Source: CBDUXP01 sp965371225 [NCBI: uncultured bacterium]
GTDB lineage: Bacteria > Abyssobacteria > SURF-5 > CBDUXP01
Direction: 5' to 3'
Length of the DNA: 64,000 bases
Assembly: GCA_965371225.1 (NCBI GenBank)
Contig: CBDUXP010000013.1
Location: 19,247 to 83,246, forward strand
Shown here: positions 25,217 to 34,413 of the stretch, piece after piece
How the letters are laid out: each line of letters opens with the position of its first letter
How positions within the stretch are numbered: the stretch's first letter is position 1
The notes under the pieces: model-generated
Seen by the model: only the letters and a program-made list of their open reading frames with translations
Databases searched by the model: none
What the model was told of the DNA's origin: nothing
Made by a program: the position numbers and the translations under genes

Positions 25217-26290
25217 ATGAACGCGGCGCACACCACCCCGTCGGCGTCCGGCGCCGCGCCCGCCACGCGCCATGGCATGCGGTTGCTGCGCGTGGCCATT
25301 AGCGTAGGGCTGCTGTACTACATCCTGCGCAGCACCTCCCTCCAGGACATCGGTGCCGTCTTTGCGCGTGCGCTCGACCGGTGGCCGCTGTTGCTGGTGG
25401 CCACCGTGCTGCCCGGCCTCGGCACGCTGGCGGCAGTCCTCCGGTGGCGGGTGCTGCTCCGGGGGCTGGGCGCGCGGCCGAGCCTGGGCAGTCTCGCGCA
25501 CGCGTATCTCGTCGGCCACTTCTTCAACCAGTTTCTGCCGTCCACCATTGGTGGGGATATGGTGCGCGGCTGGTGGATGAAGCACACGGTCGACTCGCCC
25601 GTCCAAAGCTTGACGGTGGTGGGGCTGGACCGGGTGATCGGGATGGTGGGGATCTGCGCGGTGGGGCTGCTCGCCGCCGTGCTGAGGCCGGACACCATTC
25701 GCGAGCTGCCCGCCTTCTGGGCCGTGCTGGGCCTCGCTACCCTCGGCTTGGTGTTTCTCGCCTTGATGTCCCATCCGCGCACCGCCGCTCTCGGGCGTCG
25801 GCTGACCGTCATCCCGCTCTTTCGTCCCTTGCAGGAGACGGGCCGCACCGTGTACGACGCGCTGCATACCTTTCGCCGCAAGCGGGCGCACCTCATGGCC
25901 GCGCTCCTATACTCCATGATCCTGCAGCTCATCATCATCGGGCAATTCGTCCTGTTGTCCGTGGCGTTCGACTTGCCCGTGTCTCGCACGGGACTTGCGG
26001 CAATCGTTCCCGTCGTCACGCTGGTCAGCCTGCTGCCGCTCGCGATTAACGGCATCGGGTTGCGCGAGAGTGCCCTCGCCGTGCTCGGGGCGCCCCTCGG
26101 CCTCGCCGTGGGCGACGCCATCGCGCTCGCTTGGGCCTTCATCTTCTTTACGTTCTTGTACGCGTTGGTCGGCGGCGGGCTGTACCTCGTCGGTCGGCGA
26201 GATCGCGCCCCCGCGGCGCCGGCTTCCCCGGTCGGGCCCCAGGTAGGTGAGGTGCGCCACGGCAGCGCGCCCGCGGGAGGGCGCGTATGA
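25217..26290 (+). CDS. lysylphosphatidylglycerol synthase TM-like / flippase-like membrane protein
   Basis: 357 residues with about eight hydrophobic helices. The sequence [45 protein letters not shown] is the signature region of the UPF0104/LPG_synthase_TM family (AglD-like); shorter pieces are [10 protein letters not shown] and [13 protein letters not shown]. Such proteins are common in polysaccharide loci and may move or attach lipid-linked substrates; the exact role is unproven. Its TGA overlaps the ATG of the acyltransferase (ATGA). Confidence 0.75.
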   Translation: MNAAHTTPSASGAAPATRHGMRLLRVAISVGLLYYILRSTSLQDIGAVFARALDRWPLLLVATVLPGLGTLAAVLRWRVLLRGLGARPSLGSLAHAYLVGHFFNQFLPSTIGGDMVRGWWMKHTVDSPVQSLTVVGLDRVIGMVGICAVGLLAAVLRPDTIRELPAFWAVLGLATLGLVFLALMSHPRTAALGRRLTVIPLFRPLQETGRTVYDALHTFRRKRAHLMAALLYSMILQLIIIGQFVLLSVAFDLPVSRTGLAAIVPVVTLVSLLPLAINGIGLRESALAVLGAPLGLAVGDAIALAWAFIFFTFLYALVGGGLYLVGRRDRAPAAPASPVGPQVGEVRHGSAPAGGRV

Positions 26291-27093
26291 GCGGCGTTGC
26301 GGGGCACTTCGATGCCGCCCTGGCGGCGCCCGATCGGCATTCCGCGAAGCTGGCCCACGCGATCACGGATAAGTCCGTCTCCCTGCTGCAGCGGTATCGC
26401 GAGTTCGTGCTCGGTACCGAGGGCGGCTTGCGCGCATTGCTCACCTACGAGTTCGTCACCCTCTTCCTCACGCCGATGCCCGGGGCGCTGGGGCTGGCGC
26501 TCCGGCGGCTTTTCTTTCCGGCAATCCTCGGCCGAGTGGGCCGCGGGGTGGTCTTCGGGCGGAGCCTTACCGTGCGCCACGGCCGCAAGATCCGCCTGGA
26601 CGACAACGTGGTCATCGACGACTACGCGGCGCTGGACGCCAAGGGGGCGCACAACGACGGGATCGACATCGGCGCGCATGCGTTCATTAGCCGGAATGTC
26701 GTCCTGAGCTGCAAGGGCGCCAACATTCGCATCGGCCGCAACGTGACGATCGGTAACAACAGCCTGGTGCGTGCGCAGGATGACAGCCCGGTGACCATCG
26801 GGGACGACACGGTCATTGCGGCGTTCGTGGACATTGTGGGCGGCGGCAACTATCACACGAACCGCTTCGACGTGCCCATGTGGCAGCAGGGGCAGTATTC
26901 CAAGGGCGGCATCACGATCGGTGAAGATGTGTGGATCGGTTCGCACGTCCAGGTGTTGGACGGTGTCCGCGTCGGTCGGGGCAGCATCCTGGCCGCCGGC
27001 GCGGTGGTGCATCGCGACGTGCCGGACTACGCCATCGTCGGCGGCGTACCCGCCAAGATCATCGGCACGCGCGGATCGCCCCCCGGAAGCTGA
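26287..27093 (+). CDS. hexapeptide-repeat acyltransferase
   Basis: 268 residues. After a helical N-terminal region (residues 1-90) come many left-handed beta-helix hexapeptides: [69 protein letters not shown] and [21 protein letters not shown]. This is the WbbJ/maltose O-acetyltransferase class, which adds acetyl or other acyl groups to sugars. ATGA overlap with the preceding gene indicates translational coupling. A polysaccharide-modifying role fits the locus. Confidence 0.85.
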   Translation: MSGVAGHFDAALAAPDRHSAKLAHAITDKSVSLLQRYREFVLGTEGGLRALLTYEFVTLFLTPMPGALGLALRRLFFPAILGRVGRGVVFGRSLTVRHGRKIRLDDNVVIDDYAALDAKGAHNDGIDIGAHAFISRNVVLSCKGANIRIGRNVTIGNNSLVRAQDDSPVTIGDDTVIAAFVDIVGGGNYHTNRFDVPMWQQGQYSKGGITIGEDVWIGSHVQVLDGVRVGRGSILAAGAVVHRDVPDYAIVGGVPAKIIGTRGSPPGS

Positions 27094-27179
27094 GCCCGTG
27101 GCGACGGCGCGCGCCCCCCATTTCGCAGTGCCGCGAACCCGGCGTCTCGAATCCCGCGGGGTGCGGGCGGAGGCGCGCC

Positions 27180-28733
27180 GTGCCGCTCCCTGAACGCGCG
27201 CCCGCCACCCTGGCCCTCGAACGCTTCGATCTCATCGTGGTCGGTGGCGGCATCTACGGCGTCATGCTGTGCCTCGAAGCCGTGCGCCGCCGGCTGCGTC
27301 CGCTCCTGGTGGAACGTGCGGACTTCGGCGGCGCCACCAGCCACAACAGCCAACGCATCGTCCACGGCGGATTGCGATACCTGCAATCCGCCGACCTGCC
27401 GCGGTTTTACGAATCCGTGCAGGAGCGCCGGTGGTTCCTGCGGACGTTTCCGGATTTCGTGCAGCCCCTGCCGTGCCTCATGCCGCTCTACGGCGCGGGG
27501 CTCCGCACGCCGGGGCTGCTGCGTCTCGCGCTGGCGCTGAACGATCTCGGGTCCGCGCGCCGGAACGTCGAGGTCCCGCGCGACCGGCATATTCCGCCGG
27601 GCCGCATCCTGGACGCGGCCGCGACGCGGGACCGGTTCCCCGGCGTGGACACCCGGGACCTGCGGGGCGGGGCGCTCTGGCATGACGCATTAATGCCCAG
27701 CGCGCCACTGCAGCTCATCGAGACGTTGCGCTGGGCCTGCGAGCGCGGCGCGGCAGCGCTTAACTATGTGGAAGCGCAGGGGCTGATCGAGACGGCCGGG
27801 CGCGTCGCCGGCATCCGCGCGCGGGACCTGGTGGATCAACAGGATCTGGAATTCCACGCCGACGCGGTCGTGAATGCCGCCGGCCCCTGGGCGCGGCAGT
27901 TTTCCGCGGCGTGTGGCCATGAACATCCTCCCCTGTTCGAACCCGCCTTGGCGTGGAACGTGGTGTTCCGCCGGGAGGCGCTGGCCGACGCGGCCCTCGC
28001 GGTGGCGCCGCGACGGCGGGCCGCACAAACGTATTTTCTCGTGCCGTGGAAGGGGGCGCTGCTGGCGGGCACAGGCCACGCCCCCTGGCGCGGCGGGCTC
28101 GACCGCCCCGGCCCGACACCCGAACAACTGCTGGAGTTCATCGCCGACTTGAACGCCGCCGTGCCCGGCCTCGAGTTGACCCCGCACGACGTGCATCGCG
28201 TGTTCGCCGGTTTACTCCCCGCGACGCGGGCGGACACGAGCGAGCCCACCACGCGCGAAGTGATCGTGGACCACGGCGCACGCGGCGGGCCCGGGGGCTT
28301 CTTCAGCCTCAGCGGCGTCAAGCTCACCACCGCGCGCCGGATGGCCGACAAAGTGTTGCGGCGTGCATTTCCCGCCGCCGTGCCCCTCACCGCCGCCGCG
28401 TTCCCGCGTCCCGCTCCCGCCGTGACGGCGCCGGAGTACCCGTACTTCTGGATGCCGCCGCCCGGTGACGAGGCGTGGCAAGCGGACCTACGCCGTGCGG
28501 CGGCCGATGAGGCCGTGCAACATTTGAGCGACCTACTGCTGCGCCGGTCGAACCTGGGGGACAATCCCGACCGTGCATTCCACGTCGCGCCGGACGTGTG
28601 TCGCCTCCTGGGATGGGACGCGGGGCGTACCGCGCAGGAACTGGCGGACCTGGCGAATCAGCTCGGGCGGCCCGGCGGGGCAAGCGCGTCGGACCCGGCC
28701 ACGGCGGCTGCGGCCGCCCGCCGACGCACGTAG
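27180..28733 (+). CDS. glpD: FAD-dependent glycerol-3-phosphate dehydrogenase/oxidase
   Basis: 517 residues. The dinucleotide motif is LIVVGGGIYGVMLCLEAV, followed by LLVERADFGGATSHNSQRIVHGGLRYLQ, the hallmark flavin and substrate region of aerobic GlpD. C-terminal blocks include GGFFSLSGVKLTTARRMADKV. The enzyme oxidises sn-glycerol-3-phosphate to dihydroxyacetone phosphate at the inner face of the membrane, feeding electrons to quinones. GTG 27180 is chosen because GGCGGAGG lies seven bases upstream and the FAD fold begins about 20 residues later; the frame extends to 26931 without homologous sequence. The 3' end overlaps the convergent DUF457 gene by 76 bases. Confidence 0.82.
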   Translation: MPLPERAPATLALERFDLIVVGGGIYGVMLCLEAVRRRLRPLLVERADFGGATSHNSQRIVHGGLRYLQSADLPRFYESVQERRWFLRTFPDFVQPLPCLMPLYGAGLRTPGLLRLALALNDLGSARRNVEVPRDRHIPPGRILDAAATRDRFPGVDTRDLRGGALWHDALMPSAPLQLIETLRWACERGAAALNYVEAQGLIETAGRVAGIRARDLVDQQDLEFHADAVVNAAGPWARQFSAACGHEHPPLFEPALAWNVVFRREALADAALAVAPRRRAAQTYFLVPWKGALLAGTGHAPWRGGLDRPGPTPEQLLEFIADLNAAVPGLELTPHDVHRVFAGLLPATRADTSEPTTREVIVDHGARGGPGGFFSLSGVKLTTARRMADKVLRRAFPAAVPLTAAAFPRPAPAVTAPEYPYFWMPPPGDEAWQADLRRAAADEAVQHLSDLLLRRSNLGDNPDRAFHVAPDVCRLLGWDAGRTAQELADLANQLGRPGGASASDPATAAAAARRRT

Positions 28734-29263
28734 GCCGCGCCCAGCGCCACCGGCGCGAAAAGAACCACCTCCCGGCCCAGGGCCGCGAGGTTGTACCAAC
28801 TCATCAGCCCGCCCATCCATGCGAGCAGGCCCGGCTCGACCGCGGGCGGCCGGCGGACGCCGAGCAGCAGTTGCACGGTAGAGAGGTAATGCGCTTGGCT
28901 GAACGGCGCGAACAGGGGCAGTCCGTGCGGAGCCACCACGTCGGGGCCGCAGAGGTCCAGGGCCAGGTGCGACGCGTACGCCACCGTGAACGCAACCCCG
29001 TCGCGCCACCAGCGCTCCGTCCCCCGGCTGCACCAGAGGGCGGCGGCCAGGCCGGCGAGCAGGGCCGCTGCCAGACTGTGGGTGAATTGTTGGTGATAGA
29101 GGTTCGGCTGGCCGAGCAGGGCGCCGGGAAGAAAGTCGAGGTCCGGACCGATCGCCAGCCCGACGCAGAGGCCCAGCCGGCGCTTGGCCGCGGCATCGCC
29201 CGGTCGGTCCGCAACCGCGAAAATCGCGTACCCGATCAAGCCATGGGCGAGTGGCGACGCCAC
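28658..29263 (-). CDS. DUF457/YdjM-type membrane metal-dependent hydrolase
   Basis: 201 residues. PLAHGLIGYAI, GLAIGPDLDFLPG, QQFTHSLAAALLAG and AYASHLALDL carry the His/Asp residues that define the YdjM-like family, spread over several hydrophobic helices. These are inner-membrane proteins predicted to be metal-dependent hydrolases. Their substrates are not known, though a few are tied to envelope lipids. It is in a short minus-strand unit with the VanZ-like gene just upstream. The C-terminal Ala-rich tail overlaps the end of the glycerol-3-phosphate oxidase gene. Confidence 0.75.
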   Translation of the reverse strand: MASPLAHGLIGYAIFAVADRPGDAAAKRRLGLCVGLAIGPDLDFLPGALLGQPNLYHQQFTHSLAAALLAGLAAALWCSRGTERWWRDGVAFTVAYASHLALDLCGPDVVAPHGLPLFAPFSQAHYLSTVQLLLGVRRPPAVEPGLLAWMGGLMSWYNLAALGREVVLFAPVALGAAYVRRRAAAAAVAGSDALAPPGRPS

Positions 29264-29282
29264 ACCGGACTTCCTCTCTCCT

Positions 29283-30401
29283 TCACGCCGCGGCGTCCGC
29301 TTTGGCCCGGCGCCGCGCGTAGGCGAGAGCGCCCGCCCACGCGCCGACCGTGTTCAACAGGAGGTCCGTCGCGTCGCAGGTACGCGTCGGCAGAAACACT
29401 TGTCCGCTTTCGACGGCCGCGCTGAGACAGGCGGCGAGGACCACCGTCACCACCAGCCCGTGGCCGCGCTGCGTCAGCAGCCAACCGAACGGGAGGAACA
29501 GCAGCACGTTCAGGCTCCAGTCCACCCAAGGCCGACGCATTTGGTCGCTGTTGCGAAACGGCACGAGCGACCAGGGGGGGAGCAGCCGACCGCCTGCGAC
29601 GTCCGCAACGTGCCCGTGCCATCCCTGGGGCTGCCGCCCGTCCGCCGCGGACAGGTCGAAGAGCGGAACGGCCTCCGGCCCGGGCTGCGCGCCCGGCGCG
29701 TCGGTCGGGGCCACCCCCGCTTCGGCCAGGATGCGTGCCGGCGGTGGGCCCGCCCCGAGTTCCACGCGCCGGAGGCGCCCGTGCCATCCGCGGTCGCCGA
29801 TCGCTTCATTGCCCGCCACCAGGAAGCTGTTGCGCGACCACCGGACCGCGTGCAAGTCCGGCCCGGGATGCTCGCCGACTAGCGCGCCGTTGCGATAGAC
29901 GCGCAACGTGCCGCCCGTGCCGATCAGCAGCAGCGCCTGCCACTCGCTGGAAGCCAGGACATCGGGAAAGCGCGTTTCGTACTCGCGGCTCCGGGGGGGG
30001 CGCACGGATCGCTGGCGCACCCGCACGATGAGGTGCGGCCCGTGCTGGCCAACCATGATGGCATGGTTCGTCGGCGTGCGCGAGTACGCGAAGAGGCGGC
30101 TGGGGCCGTACTGGTCCGGACGGGCGGAGGACGCTTCCAGGTACACGTAGAACGCGCCCGCGTCCCGGATCGCGGCGCCGACCTCCGGGCTCGCGGCTCC
30201 CATGGAGTACCGGCCGATCCCGGCGAAGACCATGCCGTCCGTGGGGTGCCAGGCGGGCGGCGGCGCCGCGGCTTCGCGAAAGTAGTTCGGCGTGCCGTAA
30301 CGCAGGGGGTACTGGGTCGCGAGCACGACGGCGGCCAGATACAACCACAGGGCTGCGGCAGCAGGGCGGTGCCGCATCTGATCGGGAGGCACGAGAGTCA
30401 T
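29283..30401 (-). CDS. VanZ-like protein with an extracytoplasmic LamG-like domain
   Basis: 372 residues. A first transmembrane helix (ALWLYLAAVVLATQYPLRY) leads into about 230 residues outside the membrane that resemble a LamG/concanavalin-type jelly roll (PDVLASSEWQALLLIGTGG, GTLRVYRNGALVG, GWHGRLRRVELG). Then VanZ helices follow: VDWSLNVLLFLPFGWLL, AACLSAAVESGQVF and DATDLLLNTVGAWAGAL. The insertion of a glycan-binding-type fold into a VanZ protein suggests it may recognise a polysaccharide at the membrane. Its function is unknown. It is expressed from the gap upstream of the Wzx gene, divergently from it. Confidence 0.75.
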   Translation of the reverse strand: MTLVPPDQMRHRPAAAALWLYLAAVVLATQYPLRYGTPNYFREAAAPPPAWHPTDGMVFAGIGRYSMGAASPEVGAAIRDAGAFYVYLEASSARPDQYGPSRLFAYSRTPTNHAIMVGQHGPHLIVRVRQRSVRPPRSREYETRFPDVLASSEWQALLLIGTGGTLRVYRNGALVGEHPGPDLHAVRWSRNSFLVAGNEAIGDRGWHGRLRRVELGAGPPPARILAEAGVAPTDAPGAQPGPEAVPLFDLSAADGRQPQGWHGHVADVAGGRLLPPWSLVPFRNSDQMRRPWVDWSLNVLLFLPFGWLLTQRGHGLVVTVVLAACLSAAVESGQVFLPTRTCDATDLLLNTVGAWAGALAYARRRAKADAAA

Positions 30402-30675
30402 GGTACATGCGGGGGGCGGGCCGCGTCGCGTCTGCGTCTCGCGCGTCCGAACCGGCGCACGCCGCTGCGCGCTGGCAGGGTTCTAGTGGATGGAGTATCG
30501 TGAGAGGTCGTGACGCGCAACGATGGACAACGGGCAACGCGCAGCGTCCGCGCGTGAGCCGCCCCGGGTGGTCCGGCCGCGCGCCGCGCGTGCCTGAACG
30601 CATGCGCGATGGGAGCGGCTGGCGCGGACTCCGTCAGGCGGCGCGGCCGACCGGCGCCCTATCCCGAAGACTCCT

Positions 30676-32151
30676 GTGAGCGGCGTCGGCCAGCGAATCG
30701 TCAAGCATTCGTTCGTGTACGGGATCCACGTGGTCCTGCGGCGGGTGGCGTCCATCCTCATGCTGCCCGTCTACACGCGCTACCTGACACCGGCGGACTA
30801 CGGCACCCTCGAGCTGCTGAGCATCACCACCGAGGTGGCGGCGCTGGTGTTGGGTATAGGCCTGAATGCCGCGCTGTTCAAGTTTTTCAGCGACGCGGAA
30901 TCCGACGAGGAACGGTCGGCCGTCATCAGCACCATCCTCATCCTCGTGATCCTGTTGTTCCTGTCCGGCGCGGCGGTGGGTATCGCGTGTGCCGGCCCCC
31001 TCTCGGCCCTCGTCTTCGGGACGGTGGAGTACGCCGGGCTGTTCCGCGTTGTGTTCATGACCTTCTTTTTCCTGGCTGTGACGCAGGTCGGCTTGCGGCA
31101 TCTCCAGGCGCACCAGCGGTCGGGGTTCTTCGTGCTCGTGGGCCTCGGTCTCGTGGCGCTGCAACTGTCGCTGAACGTGTACTTTCTCGTGGCGCGCGGC
31201 CTGGGCATCCGGGCGCTGCTCTACGGCAATCTCATCGCGCAGGCGGTGACGGCCACGCTGCTGATGGGTGCGATGGTGCGCGAGGTCGGCGTGCGCTTCT
31301 CCGTCCCGCTCGTCCGCCCGCTCGTGCGGTACGGCGCGCCCCTGATCGTGGTGAACCTCTGCGCGTTTGTCTACACGTTCGGCGATCGGTATTTCCTGAA
31401 CCAGTTCGCGAGCACCGCGGACGTGGGCCTGTACTCGCTGGCGTACCGTTTCGGGTTTATGCTCACGTTCCTGCTCCAGCCGTTCAACCGCATGTGGGCG
31501 GCGGAGCGCTTCGAAGTCGCGAAGCGGCCTGAGGCGCCGCAGGTGTACCGCCGGGTGTTCAACTACTATCTGTTCTTCCTGTTGTGCGCCGCGTTGGGCA
31601 TCGCGCTTTTCGCCCGGGATGCCATCTACATTCTGGCCACCCCGGAATTCCACCCGGCCTGGCGCGTGGTGTGGATCCTGGTGCTCGCGTACACGGTGTC
31701 CTCGGTCACCTCCTTCGGCTTGATCGGGGTGCTGGTTTCCGGCCGAACGGAACAGAACAGCGTGGCGACGTTCATCGCGGCCGTCGTGGCGCTCGCCGCG
31801 TACGCCCTGCTGATCCCGCGGTGGCACAGTACGGGCGCGGCGGTCGGCACCCTCCTCTGCTTCTGCGTGCGCCACGTGATCCTCATCCACTACTCCCAGC
31901 GGCACATCCGCATTCCGTACGATTGGAACGCGATCCTCCGCATGGCGGCGCTGGCGGCGGGGTTGCTCACCGTGTCGCTGCTCGCGCCGGTCGAGCGCCT
32001 GCCGTTGTCCCTCGGGCTCCACGCCGCGCTCTGGCTGGCGCTCCCGGTGGGCGTCTATTTCAGCGGCGCGTTCCCCGCTGCGGAGCGCGCGCAGTTCCTG
32101 GCCCTGCTGGCCAACCCGCGCCGGACCCTGCAGGGCATCCTCGCGGCGTGA
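30676..32151 (+). CDS. oligosaccharide flippase, Wzx family
   Basis: 491 residues with about 12-14 transmembrane helices of the MATE/MVF superfamily (polysaccharide biosynthesis protein class). The N-terminus KHSFVYGIHVVLRRVASILMLPVYTRYLTP is diagnostic. It is thought to flip undecaprenyl-linked repeat units across the inner membrane so that the polymerase can use them. GTG 30676 begins the conserved region; no better start is seen. It stands between the VanZ-like gene and a minus-strand glycosyltransferase operon and may be monocistronic. Confidence 0.85.
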   Translation: MSGVGQRIVKHSFVYGIHVVLRRVASILMLPVYTRYLTPADYGTLELLSITTEVAALVLGIGLNAALFKFFSDAESDEERSAVISTILILVILLFLSGAAVGIACAGPLSALVFGTVEYAGLFRVVFMTFFFLAVTQVGLRHLQAHQRSGFFVLVGLGLVALQLSLNVYFLVARGLGIRALLYGNLIAQAVTATLLMGAMVREVGVRFSVPLVRPLVRYGAPLIVVNLCAFVYTFGDRYFLNQFASTADVGLYSLAYRFGFMLTFLLQPFNRMWAAERFEVAKRPEAPQVYRRVFNYYLFFLLCAALGIALFARDAIYILATPEFHPAWRVVWILVLAYTVSSVTSFGLIGVLVSGRTEQNSVATFIAAVVALAAYALLIPRWHSTGAAVGTLLCFCVRHVILIHYSQRHIRIPYDWNAILRMAALAAGLLTVSLLAPVERLPLSLGLHAALWLALPVGVYFSGAFPAAERAQFLALLANPRRTLQGILAA

Positions 32152-32154
32152 CGG

Positions 32155-32164
32155 CGCGGCCGCG
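32155..32164. terminator. palindrome between convergent genes
   Basis: CGCGGCCGCG fills most of the 15-base gap between the Wzx stop (TGA, 32149-32151) and the convergent glycosyltransferase stop (32169-32167). Possible bidirectional terminator or simply GC-rich spacer. Confidence 0.3.
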
Positions 32165-32166
32165 GC

Positions 32167-33312
32167 TCATGTGTCCCGCGCGGACGCCGGATCGCCGGCG
32201 ACCTCGGTGTACAGCCGCTCGAGCGCGCGCACCATCGTCTGCTGGCTGAACCGTTCCGCCACGGTCCGCACACCCCGGCCAACCAGGCGTTCCCGCAGCG
32301 CCTCGTCGGCCAACAGGGCGAGGATGGTCTCGGCCAGCGCCGCCGGCTGTTGCACGGGGGTCAGCAGCCCATTGACCTCAGGCTCGATGATCTCTTGGGA
32401 GGTGGGGATCGCCGTCGAGATCACGGGGACCCCGGCGGCCATGGCTTCGATGATGACGAGACCGAACCCCTCATAGTGGGAAGACAGCACGAACACGTCG
32501 AAGGCGCGCAGGAGCGCAGGCACGTCTTGCCGAAAGCCGAGGAAGCGCACGCGGTCGCCGAGGCCCAATCCCGCCGCGCGCGCTTCCAGCGTCGCGCGTT
32601 CGCGGCCGTCGCCGGCCAGCACGAGCCGGGTGTCCGGCCGCTGTTGCACGACCTGGGCGAACGCGTCGAGCAGATCCCCGTAGCCTTTCTGCGGGTGCAG
32701 CCGGCCGACGGTGCCGATGACGGTCTCGCCCGCCGGGATGCCGAGCCGCTCCTTGGCCGCGCGCCGGTCCTCGGCGGACGCGTACGCCGCCGGATCGATC
32801 CCGTTGTAAATGACGGTGCACCGATCGGGGCGGATGCCCGGCTGCTCGCAGACGAAAGCCTTGACAGATTCGGAGACGCACCGGATGCGGGCCGTTCGTG
32901 GCGCCAGCAGGCAATCCCAGCGGACCTGCCACCGCGACTTCACAGCGGTGTTGTGCTCAGACGCGATAAGACGCCGGCGCCCGGCCATCAGCGCGGCGAG
33001 CCGCCCGACTGTGTTCGCATGCGGGAGGTGCGTTTCGACCACGTCGTATCCCCCCTGCCGCAAGAGCCGGGCGAGGCGGAGGATGGCCCGGACGTTGTAG
33101 CGAAACGGCAGAGGGCGGGTGTAGTCGAACACCTTGGCCACGTGGACAGTGTAGCCCGCCTCCTGAAACGCCGGGATCAACCGGTTGTCGTCATCGTACA
33201 GGCAGAAGAACGTGAGGTTGTATTTCGCGCGATCGATGGTTCTGGCTACGCGCAGGAGCAGGGCTTCCGCGCCGCCGATGCCGAGTCCGGTAATGATGAC
33301 AGCGATTCGCAT
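32167..33312 (-). CDS. GT4 family glycosyltransferase
   Basis: 381 residues. The GT-B acceptor side begins VIITGLGIGGAEALLLRVARTI, the typical 'GGAE' start of polysaccharide GT4s. The donor side shows VIGTVGRLHPQKGYGDLLDAF, RVRFLGFRQDVPALLRAFDVFVLSS and the E-x7-E motif in YEGFGLVIIEAMAAG. It transfers a sugar to a growing lipid-linked repeat unit. It is the last gene of the minus-strand operon that begins with the asparagine synthase-like gene, 22 bases after the deacetylase. Confidence 0.85.
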   Translation of the reverse strand: MRIAVIITGLGIGGAEALLLRVARTIDRAKYNLTFFCLYDDDNRLIPAFQEAGYTVHVAKVFDYTRPLPFRYNVRAILRLARLLRQGGYDVVETHLPHANTVGRLAALMAGRRRLIASEHNTAVKSRWQVRWDCLLAPRTARIRCVSESVKAFVCEQPGIRPDRCTVIYNGIDPAAYASAEDRRAAKERLGIPAGETVIGTVGRLHPQKGYGDLLDAFAQVVQQRPDTRLVLAGDGRERATLEARAAGLGLGDRVRFLGFRQDVPALLRAFDVFVLSSHYEGFGLVIIEAMAAGVPVISTAIPTSQEIIEPEVNGLLTPVQQPAALAETILALLADEALRERLVGRGVRTVAERFSQQTMVRALERLYTEVAGDPASARDT

Positions 33313-33334
33313 GGACGGACGCGCGGCGGCGGGC

Positions 33335-34393
33335 CTACGCCCCCGCCCGCGCCGCCGGCCGGATCACCCAGCCGCGCACCCGTCGCAGTAGTTCCAGCAG
33401 GCCGCACAGTTCCGCTTCGAATTCGATGTCCGTCACGTTCTCGCCGTCCACGAAGCGCCGCAACTCCAAGCGTGGGGTGTCCCGGTAGTTCAAGCCGGGC
33501 TTCGTGGTGGTGGCGCTGACGATACCCAGCTCGGCCAGCCAGGGCCACTGCCGCGGATGGTACGCCCCGCTCGGATAACAGAGATGGGCGAGCGGCTCGC
33601 GCACGAACGGGCGCAAGGCGTCGCGGTTCTCCTGAATTTCGCGCTCGCACTCCATCCGGTCGTCCTGCGGCAGCGCGTGCCGGTGCGTGTGCAGTTGGAG
33701 GTCGAGGCCCCCGTCCACCAGCGTCTGCATCTGCGGTGCCGTCAGCAGGAGGAATAACGGCTGCCCATTCGTTCCGCACAGGCTCACATCGAGCGCCTCG
33801 GCGACCGCGACCGCCAGGTCCCACCGTTCCTCGGCGTTGAGGCGGGCTTCCCCGAATGCGAGCACGGCGTCGCACGCCCGCGCCCGCTCTGCGGCGCGGG
33901 ACAGATCGAATGGTCCCGCCAGCGTCGCATCGCGATGTGGCAGCGCGAAGGTGGAGACCGTCGTCAATGCATATGCGTACCGCACGGCCACGTTGAAGAC
34001 CGGGACTTCTTTCAGCGCGTAGTGCGTGGTGACGTACACGGTCGCGGGCATGTTGTGCTCGCGCAGGATGGGGAGGACGTCGCTGCACGTGCCGCTCCAG
34101 CCGTCGTCTACGGTGATGACCGTGGCGCACGGGGGCAGCTCGCCGCCGTCGAGTCCACGCACCGCCTCCGCGAGCGGCACCACGGGATACCCCCACGCCG
34201 CCAGTCGCGCCATGCGCCGGCGGAAGGTGGCGGGCTGCATGAAGAGCATGTCGTCGAACGTGTGTTCGTCCTTCTGGGAGATGCCGTGATAGCAGAGGAT
34301 GCGTACGCCGCGCCGCGTGAGCCACCGGCAGAGAGGAAACGCTCCTACGCGCTTGAGAGCATGGAGGATCGCGACCTTGAACCCGTGTCGCAT
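33335..34393 (-). CDS. polysaccharide deacetylase family protein
   Basis: 352 residues. RILCYHGIS and TVITVDDGWSGTCSDVLPIL correspond to the NodB-homology motif 1 (the catalytic Asp-Asp), and LQLHTHRHALPQ holds the second metal-binding His pair. LCYPSGAYHPRQW is motif 3. Such enzymes remove N- or O-acetyl groups from glycans; the lack of a signal peptide suggests action on a cytoplasmic or lipid-linked glycan. ATG 34393, with GGAGGGGGGG upstream, is used; the frame continues to 34609 without family sequence. Acetylation (hexapeptide transferase) and deacetylation are both encoded in this locus. Confidence 0.8.
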   Translation of the reverse strand: MRHGFKVAILHALKRVGAFPLCRWLTRRGVRILCYHGISQKDEHTFDDMLFMQPATFRRRMARLAAWGYPVVPLAEAVRGLDGGELPPCATVITVDDGWSGTCSDVLPILREHNMPATVYVTTHYALKEVPVFNVAVRYAYALTTVSTFALPHRDATLAGPFDLSRAAERARACDAVLAFGEARLNAEERWDLAVAVAEALDVSLCGTNGQPLFLLLTAPQMQTLVDGGLDLQLHTHRHALPQDDRMECEREIQENRDALRPFVREPLAHLCYPSGAYHPRQWPWLAELGIVSATTTKPGLNYRDTPRLELRRFVDGENVTDIEFEAELCGLLELLRRVRGWVIRPAARAGA

Positions 34394-34413
34394 CCCCCCC
34401 CTCCGGGGGCGCG

